Positions 1-11,200 of a DNA stretch of 64,000 bases are shown here, piece after piece. The notes under the pieces were generated by a model. It did not search any database. It saw nothing but the letters and a program-made list of their open reading frames with translations, and was not told the DNA's origin. The DNA is from Tubulanus polymorphus (lineage: Eukaryota > Nemertea > Palaeonemertea > Tubulaniformes > Tubulanidae): assembly GCF_964204645.1 (NCBI RefSeq), contig NC_134034.1:14237024-14301023 (forward strand), in the 5' to 3' direction. A program made the translations under genes and the position numbers. Within the stretch, counting starts at the first letter, position 1. Each line of letters begins with the position of its first letter.

Positions 1-496
1 GAAGGCCAACAGCAGCAGCAGCAGCATCAACAGGGCCAGGGTGAGGGGGAGGGGTGAGGTCCAGGAATGATCCGAATCGAATGAAGTGTTAAGAGTTCTC
101 GACCTCTCTCCATCAAGGAGTAAGCGACACCGCATAGAAATAATTCATAATTTATACAATTAGTAAAACAGAAAATACTCACAAGAACAGCAGCAGCAGC
201 AGCGGTTTTTATCACGTGAAAAAAAGCGAATAAGGTAGAATTATTATTCAACCAGGAAGTAAATTGAATTGATTTCCTTATTTCACGGCTGCGGACAATG
301 ATGGATAGCTCCGAGAATATCTAAATCAGGGTATTCATATCGCTGCAGCCGCATCTCATAAGTTGGAGTCATCAAACCCGCGACGCTTGCCAGTGTTTGA
401 TTGCCTAGGCCCAGTGTACTGAGTGTAACTGACACTAAAGACTGACTACATCTACAAATAATTCCTAATGTTATCACTTTATTACGCAAAAAGTTT
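1..496. other. 5' edge, no gene supported
   Basis: Short CAG/CTG runs lie near 12-26 and 188-203. On the minus strand there are open stretches of about 70 codons, and a GTGAGT donor-like site follows the CTG run, so a first exon of a minus-strand gene leaving the window is conceivable. I recognise no domain and no start context, so no gene is called. The left arm of an inverted repeat lies at 307-331. Confidence 0.4.
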
Positions 497-1076
497 TGGC
501 CCTACTAGTGATGGCCTGTGCTGTTTAATAAATGCAGTAACCCTTGTGTTGGCCTGTTTAATAAACGCAGAAACCCTAGTGTTGGCCTGTTTAATAAACG
601 CAGAAACCCTAGTGTTGGCCTGTTAATAAACGCAGAAACCCTAGTGTTGGCCTGACAATAAACGCAGAAACCCTAGTTTTGGCCTGGTGAATAAACGCAG
701 AAACCCTACTGTTGGCCTGATAATAAACGCCGAAACCCTAGTGTTGGCCTGTTAATAAACGCAGAAACCCTAGTGTTGGCCTGTTAATAAACGCAGAAAC
801 CCTAGTGTTGGCCTGACAATAAACGCAGAAACCCTAGTTTTGGCCTGGTGAATAAACGCAGAAACCCTACTGTTGGCCTGTTAATAAACGCAGAAACCCT
901 AGTGTTGGCCTGTTAATAAACGCAGAAACCCTAGTGTTGGCCTGTTAATAAACGCAGAAACCCTAGTGTTGGCCTGATAATAAACGCAGAAACCCTAGTG
1001 TTGGCCTGTTAGTAAACGCAGAAACCCTAGTGTTGGCCTGCAATTTGGATGCCCTGATTTGGATATTCTCGGAGCT
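307..1076. repeat. 25-bp inverted repeat flanking the upstream minisatellite
   Basis: The left arm (307-331) and right arm (1052-1076) are reverse complements at 24 of 25 positions. They bracket the minisatellite at 497-1042 at unequal distances. The arrangement could be the remains of a foldback element carrying internal tandem repeats, or a local inversion. No target-site duplication was identified. Confidence 0.6.
497..1042 (+). repeat. ~32-bp minisatellite with AATAAA in each unit
   Basis: About 17 units of 31-34 bp with the core TTGGCCTG...AATAAACGCAG AAACCCTAG. Units differ by small indels after GGCCTG and by single substitutions. Nearly every unit has the hexamer AATAAA on the plus strand, which is the canonical poly(A) signal. 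The array ends about 200 bp before the SMYD5 start codon. Confidence 0.92.
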
Positions 1077-1249
1077 GCCCGTTTCTCGCTGCGAACAAGG
1101 ATTCGATAATAAGATAAAAAGCCACTATCTACAGATTAAAAGAATTTAAAAACAAGAATTTATTTATTCAATCTAAAATATATATAAGACGTTTCGATCT
1201 CATCCTTAGATATCATCGATATAGGAGCATTCCTTCTTCGGATTTCAAA

Positions 1250-3959
1250 ATGGCTGCGCCCATGGAAAACGCTCGAATTTCTCATATTTCTGGTAAAGTA
1301 AGTATTTTGCGAGTCATTCACCTAATTTCCGGTTGATTCTGATACATCCGATCTGGACTGTGGCTAGAATCGGTTTTATATTAAATGACAACTCGTCATT
1401 AGTCTGTCACAGTAACCTGTCTGTTGTGTGTGTGCGGACTCATATACACAACAACAACAACAGTTTAACCTAAGCCCAACGCGACCCCCCAACGATTAGG
1501 TAACTAACTAACTGGTTGTGTGATCTCACACCCGGGCTAGGGGAATAAACCCACTTGCCAGGGTTCCCCCTGATTGCAGTGTCACGCACACAGTTCTAAA
1601 CTGACAATTGATAGTCTTTTCGTTTTCTATTTTCAGGGACGTTGTCTGATAGCTCAGAGATATCTCACAAATGGAAGCACGATATTTGAAGAGCAACCAC
1701 TTATTAGTAGTCAATATTTGTGGAACGCATTTTATAACTATACAGCATGTGATCATTGTATGAAATCATTAGAAACAGCTGAATCAATGGCGCGAAGATT
1801 AACGGCCAATCACGGCTTAGAATTACCTTATAAACAATGCTGTGAAACGAACCCTAATAATCACGTTTCATGCCCGGCCTGCAGGGTAAGTAACTATCCT
1901 TCGATATAGAATGCTTGTTCATAATTTTGTCCTAAACGTTTTCTAATAAAAACTGTCTATTGTAGGTAGTTTATTGCAGTGAAGAATGTCGACTTCAAGC
2001 TTTGAAAAGTTATCACGAAAGTTTATGTCTCAAAGATAGAATAAATGATCCAGAACATCCTATTAATAAATTACAGGAAACTTGGAGGTATGCGGTATTC
2101 ATCTATAAATCTGAACACGATTAGTGTATTTATCCTAATAATTTCACTCAAATGTATTGCAGATCGATGCATTATCCTCCAGAAACGGCCAGTATTATGA
2201 TTATAGTCAGATTACTAGCTTCAATAAAACAGGTAATTTTGAGTACAGCCAAACTCTCATCACATAAGTCGTTGGTTACATGACTTAATGGCTTCTCTAT
2301 TTTTGAATCCAAATTTGTATTTCTAGTAAACAGTAGACTTTGCTCAAGTCTGATCTTTTGGGAGCCAAATTCAGTGATATCCCAGTTGGATTTTATGTAT
2401 TTCCTATTATACTGTCACAAAAAATACTTCTAAAAATATCTGAGTTGAATTGATCCGACTTTGACTGAGTCTGCTGTACATAATAAATGTAAGTCATCAT
2501 TTGGATTAAGTCATTGTGATCATCCTTACAACATTTAACTGTATTTAACTACGTTAAGATCATAGAACTTTTCGTTTGTAATCGGAGCTGTTTAATTTTT
2601 CAGTCGGCAAATAAACCTGAATTATTGGAAAAACTGGGAACATTTTGTCATACGGCGGTTAATGACCAAGAGCAAATAGTGCACAAGTTGTTAGGGGAAA
2701 AATTTCAGGTAATTTACGATAAGAAAAATAGAATTTATTTCATTCACTGTGATGAGTTTCATAAACAGATTTTATCGGTTGTTGTTATCAGGAACAAATT
2801 GAAATTCTACGATTGATGATCAGTGAATTGTTTTACACTGATGACGTTAAAGATGTAAGTATCAAACTCCTAGATTCCTTGAAAACTTCCGTAATTAAAA
2901 TAATTGAAACTAAAAATTATTATCAGAGGACTTCAAGTCTTATCATATTTTGAGAAATAACTCTGGAACCCCTTAAATATTTGGAGTCTACTCCTTGTTT
3001 TTCATAATTCATTGTACATCTGTGTACAACAATGGTTCTTATCGGACACTATCAGCCTGGTACAAATAGACTATAACTGTATTACAAATGACACATTGTG
3101 TCAGCAAGATACCATTTCTCAACAATTGATAAAAAAGGCCTTCAGATTCTGAAATGAGATAATAGTATAAACAATAGTTGAGACTAATATTCTAGTTATT
3201 TACGCCGAGCGGTTTCCGGTCAGTAATTGCGTTACTAGGCACAAACGGACAAGGAATCGGAACAAGTGCTTTAAGCGTTTGGGAGAAAAACGTCGATAAA
3301 CTTCCAGTGACTGACGCTGAAAAACAACAAATAGAATCTTATCTAGATAAACTGTACGAAGATATGGATAAAGGTGAAATGCTGTGGAATTTCTACTATT
3401 TTATTTATTCACTGAATAACGGTCAGTTTTTTTAATAACTGGGTTTTTCTATTGTAACAGAATCAGGATGTTTTTTGGCTTGCGAAGGAACTGGTTTATT
3501 TACGATGCAAGCCGCGTGTAATCACAGTTGTAATCCTAATGCGGAATGTACTTTTCCTTACAATACTAACACCCTGGTTGTCGTAGCTACTGATGATATT
3601 AAAGCCGGACAGGTACGAACAAGGATTTATTGTTTGTTGACCCTTTTTTATAGAAGTAGATTGGACTGTCAATTTCAACCGGGATATTTTTCATCTATTG
3701 CAGGAGATTTGTACGTGTTATTTAGATGAATGTATGAGACAGAGAAGTCGACACACTAGACAGAAATTCTTAAAGTAAGTTCAACTCTCCTAGTTTCCTG
3801 TTCGTCCTGTTTAAATATAGACAGATGTTGTTTAAAATGTTGTTTTATTTCAGGGAGAATTATTTATTCACGTGTCACTGTGTAAAATGTGAGGCAGAGA
3901 AAGATGAACCAGATATTACATCAGAGGAAGAGTCAGAAGATGAAGATATGGATTCCTGA
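1250..3959 (+). CDS. SMYD5: SMYD5, SET and MYND domain protein 5 (9 coding exons)
   Basis: SMYD5 is a split SET-domain lysine methyltransferase with an inserted MYND-type zinc finger. The vertebrate protein is reported to modify histones and a ribosomal protein. Exons read as 1250-1297, 1637-1885, 1966-2087, 2163-2232, 2604-2708, 2792-2854, 3196-3373, 3461-3612, 3704-3774 and 3854-3959 (ten segments, counting the short 16-codon first exon). All are bounded by GT/AG and every junction keeps phase, giving about 387 residues; human is 418. Visible signatures are the MYND cysteines (CDHC, CPAC, YCSEEC) in residues ~50-115, [27 protein letters not shown], the SET motif [10 protein letters not shown] near residue 299, the post-SET cysteines ([14 protein letters not shown]), and an acidic C-terminal tail. 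The start ATG sits in CAAAATGG. Introns are short. The identity is firm; substrates are inferred from the family. Confidence 0.96.
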
Positions 3960-3994
3960 TTATATCTGCATTTAAATGGTGTTTGAGGTGCTGT

Positions 3995-4000
3995 AATAAA
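3995..4000 (+). terminator. SMYD5 poly(A) signal
   Basis: AATAAA lies 36 bases after the SMYD5 stop codon. It implies a very short 3' UTR that ends before the 48-bp repeat array. Usage is inferred. Confidence 0.55.
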
Positions 4001-4085
4001 TTCCATTCCATAAATACAAACGCCATATCTTTCTTCAGGCCTTAAGAATCTCTATTGTCGTGTTATCATTGGTTGTAAGAACGCG

Positions 4086-6956
4086 ATGATCAGCGATGGT
4101 GCGCAACTAGTTTCTCTGTTAACAATCTGTCATCCTATTAATGATGGCCTTCAAATAGTCTCTCTGCAGACAGTCTGTCATCCTATTAATGATGGCCTTC
4201 AAATAGTCTCTCTGCAGACTGTCTGTCATCCTATTAATGATGGCCTTCAAATAGTCTCTCTGCAGACAGTCTGTCATCCTATTAATGATGGCCTTCAAAT
4301 AGTCTCTCTGCAGACAGTCTGTCATCCTATCAATGATGGCCTTCAAATAGTCTCTCTGCAGACAGTCTGTCATCCTATTAATGATGGCCTTCAAATAGTC
4401 TCTCTGCAGACAGTCTGTCATCCTATTAATGATGGCCTTCAAATAGTCTCTCTGCAGACAGTCTGTCATCCTATTAATGATGGCCTTCAAATAGTCTCTC
4501 TGCAGACAGTCTGTCATCCTATCAATGATGGCCTTCAAATAGTCTCTCTGCAGACAGTCTGTCATCCTATCAATGATGGCCTTCAAATAGTCTCTCTGCA
4601 GACAGTCTGTCATCCTATTAATGATGGCCTTCAAATAGTCTCTCTGCAGACAGTCTGTCATCCTATTAATGATGGCCTCCAAATAGTCTCTCTGCAGACA
4701 GTCTGTCATCCTATTAATGATGGCCTTCAAATAGTCTCTCTGCAGACAGTCTGTCATCCTATTAATGATGGCCTTCAAATAGTCTCTCTGCAGACAGTCT
4801 GTCATCCTATTAATGATGGCCTTCAAATAGTCTCTCTGCAGACAGTCTGTCATCCTATCAATGATGGCCTTCAAATAGTCTCTCTGCAGACTGTCTGTCA
4901 TCCTATTAATGATGGCCTTCAAATAGTCTCTCTGCAGACTGTCTGTCATCCTATTAATGATGGCCTTCAAATAGTCTCTCTGCAGACTGTCTGTCATCCT
5001 ATTAATGATGGCCTTCAAATAGTCTCTCTGCAGACTGTCTGTCATCCTATTAATGATGGCCTTCAATTAGTCTCTCTGCAGACTGTCTGTCATCCTATTA
5101 ATGATGGCCTTCAAATAGTCTCTCTGCAGACTGTCTGTCATCCTATTAATGATGGCCTTCAAATAGTCTCTCTGCAGACAGTCTGTCATCCTATTAATGA
5201 TGGCCTTCAAATAGTCTCTCTGCAGACAGTCTGTCATCCTATTAATGATGGCCTTCAAATAGTCTCTCTGCAGACAGTCTGTCATCCTATTAATGATGGC
5301 CTTCAAATAGTCTCTCTGCAGACAGTCTGTCATCCTATCAATGATGGCCTTCAAATAGTCTCTCTGCAGACAGTCTGTCATCCTATTAATGATGGCCTTC
5401 AAATAGTCTCTCTGCAGACTGTCTGTCATCCTATTAATGATGGCCTTCAAATAGTCTCTCTGCAGACTGTCTGTCATCCTATTAATGATGGCCTTCAAAT
5501 AGTCTCTCTGCAGACTGTCTGTCATCCTATTAATGATGGCCTTCAAATAGTCTCTCTGCAGACTGTCTGTCATCCTATTAATGATGGCCTTCAATTAGTC
5601 TCTCTGCAGACTGTCAGTCATCCTATTAATGATGGCCTTCAAATAGTCTCTCTGCAGACTGTCTGTCATCCTATTAATGATGGCCTTCAATTAGTCTCTC
5701 TGCAGACTGTCTGTCATCCTATCAATGATGGCCTTCAAATAGTCTCTCTGCAGACAGTCTGTCATCCTATTAATGATGGCCTTCAAATAGTCTCTCTGCA
5801 GACAGTCTGTCATCCTATTAATGATGGCCTCCAAATAGTCTCTCTGCAGACAGTCTGTCATCCTATTAATGATGGCCTTCAAATAGTCTCTCTGCAGACA
5901 GTCTGTCATCCTATTAATGATGGCCTTCAAATAGTCTCTCTGCAGACAGTCTGTCATCCTATTAATGATGGCCTTCAAATAGTCTCTCTGCAGACAGTCT
6001 GTCATCCTATCAATGATGGCCTTCAAATAGTCTCTCTGCAGACTGTCTGTCATCCTATTAATGATGGCCTTCAAATAGTCTCTCTGCAGACTGTCTGTCA
6101 TCCTATTAATGATGGCCTTCAAATAGTCTCTCTGCAGACTGTCTGTCATCCTATTAATGATGGCCTTCAAATAGTCTCTCTGCAGACAGTCTGTCATCCT
6201 ATTAATGATGGCCTTCAAATAGTCTCTCTGCAGACTGTCTGTCATCCTATTAATGATGGCCTTCAATTAGTCTCTCTGCAGACTGTCTGTCATCCTATTA
6301 ATGATGGCCTTCAAATAGTCTCTCTGCAGACTGTCTGTCATCCTATTAATGATGGCCTTCAAATAGTCTCTCTGCAGACAGTCTGTCATCCTATTAATGA
6401 TGGCCTTCAAATAGTCTCTCTGCAGACAGTCTGTCATCCTATTAATGATGGCCTTCAAATAGTCTCTCTGCAGACAGTCTGTCATCCTATTAATGATGGC
6501 CTTCAAATAGTCTCTCTGCAGACAGTCTGTCATCCTATCAATGATGGCCTTCAAATAGTCTCTCTGCAGACAGTCTGTCATCCTATTAATGATGGCCTTC
6601 AAATAGTCTCTCTGCAGACTGTCTGTCATCCTATTAATGATGGCCTTCAAATAGTCTCTCTGCAGACTGTCTGTCATCCTATTAATGATGGCCTTCAAAT
6701 AGTCTCTCTGCAGACTGTCTGTCATCCTATTAATGATGGCCTTCAAATAGTCTCTCTGCAGACTGTCTGTCATCCTATTAATGATGGCCTTCAATTAGTC
6801 TCTCTGCAGACTGTCAGTCATCCTATTAATGATGGCCTTCAAATAGTCTCTCTGCAGACTGTCTGTCATCCTATTAATGATGGCCTTCAATTAGTCTCTC
6901 TGCAGACTGTCTGTCATCCTATCAATGATGGCCTTCAAATAGTCTCTCTGCAGACA
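4086..6956 (+). repeat. 48-bp minisatellite, ~60 units
   Basis: Near-perfect 48-bp units containing CATCCTATTAATGATGGCC and TCTCTCTGCAGAC. Variants are few and recurrent: ATTAATG/ATCAATG, CAGACA/CAGACT, CAAATAG/CAATTAG, and CTTC/CTCC. The unit is divisible by three and lacks stops in one plus frame and, in segments, one minus frame, so it yields long artefactual reading frames. The variant pattern at 5067-5594 recurs at 6267-6794, an offset of 1,200 bp or 25 units, showing block duplication. The first unit is degenerate and the last is truncated near 6956. Confidence 0.97.
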
Positions 6957-8259
6957 TCATATTAATGTAATGGAACTGTGAGATGGATGTAACCGGCTCC
7001 ACGACGTCATCCATTGTATGAACAAAATGAACCAACTATAACAAATCGACGTAGAAAATTAACATATATATATATTTTTTTGAATGGCATTATAATCCCA
7101 TTAACAAGATTGTTATTTTAATATTTACATCCAGGCAGTTATTACAATAATGTTTAAGATGCAGAGTTGTTTTTTTCTCTTACCCTTTTAAACACAACTA
7201 GAACACATTATTATTATTTATTATATCTAATTCATAGTTAACGCTAAAATGAAACGATGCACAATTTAACAAATTCACTAAACACAGGCCACAATATTCT
7301 CCATCATACATGTAACATATATATACAGTAAATCTCACAACTCTTGAGGACGAACTCCGACCAACAAAACTAGTGCGAGTTAATGAACAGAAATATTAGA
7401 TAGGAAATCAGAAAACACAGCAGACTCTGCTTAAATCGGATCTGATCAACTAAGAAATACCAGTAACAGCGTTATCGGTCATTTCCATAGTCGTGGCTTA
7501 GTCTGACCAGTTATCTCTTAGTCCTTAAGTCGATCTAACAACTTAAGATCAGTCTTCTGATTTAAGACCACTATTGAACTAAGGAACTATCTCCAGATGT
7601 TTATGGAACTGTTTAATGACTGCTACGTGTGAATAATAGAACACCTTACCCCAATAAGTCGGACTGATTTTCATGGTCCCAACAAGTCCTACTTAAGCGG
7701 AGTCTACTGTACACTCTTTGTTGATTTAGGCTGCGAGGCTTACTGTAAATCCATTTTACTTTCTACGTAGTTGCTGTAACACTAACGGTGATTAAGCACT
7801 ACTCATTACAGTATAAAACAAATAGAGATTTCATTTTAACGGAACATTCATTCAATCATTAAGTATGTACGTATAAAATAGAGCACATTGAGACGGTCGT
7901 AGATTGTATCATGGCAAAACTTGCTGCTTAATTCCGGCGAAAAAATAAATAGCTTGTTTCTCATATCAGTCTCGTATCTGGCTGGCCACCTATCTACCCG
8001 GTGTATAATTCTTTTTTTTAAAACCATGATCGAGTTCACTTCAACACACCGGGTTGTTGTAGAAATGAACTGCTTACAATTTGTATCGCAGTTCACAAAA
8101 TAACTGATAAGGAGAAACAAGGTGTCATCTTTTAGTTGTGACGATCATTTTGTTGATGACTTAGACTTAGTAAATAGAATTGTAGATAGAAATTGAGTGG
8201 TAGCTACACAGATCGCACACAACATCATTCTCAATGAGAGAGAATATCATACACAATTA
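6957..8259. other. Intergenic; convergent 3' region of SMYD5 and NELFA
   Basis: AT-rich sequence with no supported coding region. It probably includes the NELFA 3' UTR, since the minus-strand stop is at 8260. Two dispersed fragments, at 7420-7446 (inverted) and 7687-7713, resemble the 60-bp repeat unit at 57.9-58.7 kb. Confidence 0.5.
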
Positions 8260-11200
8260 TCAACTATCTTTCTCTCGATATTTACGAACTCGTTGCCATT
8301 CTCCTGTTTCATAGTTCATTTGGAAGTAAGTATCGACGATCATTTCTTTAAAAGCTCTCGGATCGTCCTCCATCGCTATTTTCTGCACGTCTTCGCTCAG
8401 ACGGATGTTTACGATATCTCCGTGTTGACTGCACGGGTTCACTGAGAATAAACAAATAATACAATATTTCATTCTATCATAATTCACTCTTCAACATTTC
8501 ATGTAAGATTCTATTAAATATTAATCAGAGCTAGGAATTACCCGATCAATCCCACCCATCACTCGGCCTAGTAATCAGTTGAAACTATAGAATATCATCA
8601 GTTGGTTTATATGCCCCCCTTCTGCTCCCTAAATCCGAGGGTTTCGAGGTATAGAAAGATCTTACCTCTAGATCCGGCCATAAAACCGAGAATAAGAGCT
8701 TTCTCCGGGCGAGTGACTTTGTTTGACGTTCGAAAAATCTCTTGAGCATCGACCATTTGCTCCCTCTGTTGAGTAAAGTATGAATTAGTAGATTTTTGCA
8801 AAAGAAGCTGAAAAGTTGATTTCTGAAACTGATTGTAAACTTACCGTTAAACATAGACCTTTCTTCGGTTGTGGATTATTAGTAGTAGTTGAAGTGTTTA
8901 TAACCGGTGGTGTAGGGGGCGCTGTTATTTGTTGCGGTACGGGTATAACCTCGGGTGGTGGTACCGTAGGTACGACAACAGGTGGCGTTGTTGTTGTTGT
9001 TGTTTGTTGAGATTGACCGAGTTGTTGTCGTAATTGTTGTTGCAGATTTTCTCTGGCATTCTGCGTACTCTGTGAGACTGAACCGGTCGCAACTGATAAA
9101 ATATAAAACAAACAAACTTTCATCCAGCGAGTTACTCGGGTTATCTTACATCTAGTGAGTTACTCGGGTTATCTTACAACCAGCGAGTTACTCGGGTTAT
9201 CTTACAACCAGCGAGTTACTCGGTTATCTTACAACCAGCGAGTTACTCGGGTTATCTTACATCTAGTGAGTTACTCGGGTTATCTTACAACCAGCGAGTT
9301 ACTCGGGTTATCTTACAACCAGCGAGTTACTCGGGTTATCTTACAACCAGCGAGTTACTCGGGTTATCTTACAGCCAGCGAGTTACTCGGTTATCTTACA
9401 ACCAGCGAGTTACTCGGGTTATCTTACATCTAGTGAGTTACTCCGGTTATCTTACAACCAGCGAGTTACTCGGGTTATCTTACAACCAGAGTGAGTAAAT
9501 GCTCGTAATGTACTTACTGTTAACAGGAAGAGGTCCCGATACATTAGCTGTGATTGGTAAACGACTAGAACTCGGTGGAACGTAACTAGGAGTTGAAGAT
9601 GATGATACAGTAGAAACTGCCTGTAAATAAACAATCAATAGAAAAACATTTGAACACATTTCAAACGGTTTGTAATTGGATCGAGGAGATATCGCCACCG
9701 GTTACTTACAGAGGGGGCAGGAGACATGAGACCTGCAGCGTAATCAGGAGTTGTATTTACAGTTCCTTGTTCAACTTTATCTTTCTTCGCTATTTCCATA
9801 GCTTCAACTTCTACATTATTAATACAATCATCCAGTTTAATAAGAGTTAAGAGGAAATTATTACAATTGTGGATGAAATTCTAGGTGTATATTAATGTTA
9901 AATCGTTATATCTGAAGTTTAAAATCTAGTCTCATCAGACATGTTTGGGGAATGGGTTTTATGTTGTGACTTTGATATAAACTACAAACCAGCTAATCTT
10001 CTTCTTCTCTTTGCCTCTTTAACACCAACGGGTTGTTCAGTTATATCCAATAACTGTGGGAAAAATGAAACTAATACATTCTAACATGTGACATGTAGAT
10101 GAGCCCGGAATTAAGGTTAACAACTGATTAGAAATAACAAGCTTTAGCCAAATAGTGCATCTTATAGCTTCATCGAGTAGAAAAACTCTTTTACAAAAAT
10201 AATGTTGTAGAGTTTAAGTGACCAATGAAAAACAGACCTTGATTCCTCCTTCCTTTTTGATGTTACTATGAGGAGTACGTTGTCCGAATGGTCCGGCTGG
10301 ATGTAGTCCGGGTCGACTAGTCGGGGTCGAGGGAGACCGGAACATCGCGGACCGCGCTGATAATCCTCGCATCGGTGCTGTCAATATAACATTATATACT
10401 AATCACTCAAACAGACAGTTTAACACAGACCAGCTGCACAGTCCATGAGGTGGTCTTTAAGACTGGTCTCTTGTTCTTAGAGAACTGTGCAACTGGCCCC
10501 CACTGGTATCAACTGTGAAACTGGCTCCCACTGGTATCAACTGTGCAACTAGCCCCCACTGGTATCAACTGTGCAACTAGCTCCAACTGGTATCAACTGT
10601 GAAACTGGCTCCCACTGGTATCAACTTTGCAACTGGCCCCCACTGGTATCAACTGTGCAACTGGCCCCCACTGGTATCAACTGTGCAACTGGCCCCCACT
10701 GGTATCAACTGTGCAACTAGCTCCAACTGGTATCAACTGTGCAACTAGCTCCAACTGGTATCAACTGTGCAACTGGCCCCCACTGGTATCAACTGTGAAA
10801 CTGGCTCCCACTGGTATCAACTGTGCAACTAGCCCCCACTGGTATCAACTGTGCAACTAGCTCCAACTGGTATCAACTGTGAAACTGGCTCCCACTGGTA
10901 TCAACTGTGCAACTGGCCCCCACTGGTATCAACTGTGCAACTGGCCCCCACTGGTATCAACTGTGCAACTAGCTCCAACTGGTATCAACTGTGCAACTAG
11001 CTCCAACTGGTATCAACTGTGCAACTGGCCCCCACTGGTATCAACTGTGAAACTGGCTCCCACTGGTATCAACTGTGCAACTAGCCCCCACTGGTATCAA
11101 CTGTGCAACTAGCTCCAACTGGTATCAACTGTGAAACTGGCTCCCACTGGTATCAACTGTGCAACTGGCCCCCACTGGTATCAACTGTGCAACTGGCCCC

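Noticed and set aside
4086-6965. A 959-residue repetitive protein
   Set aside because: The frame is open only because the 48-bp unit is divisible by three and lacks stops; the other strand is also open in long segments, there is no non-repeat coding sequence at either end, and it lies past the SMYD5 poly(A) signal.
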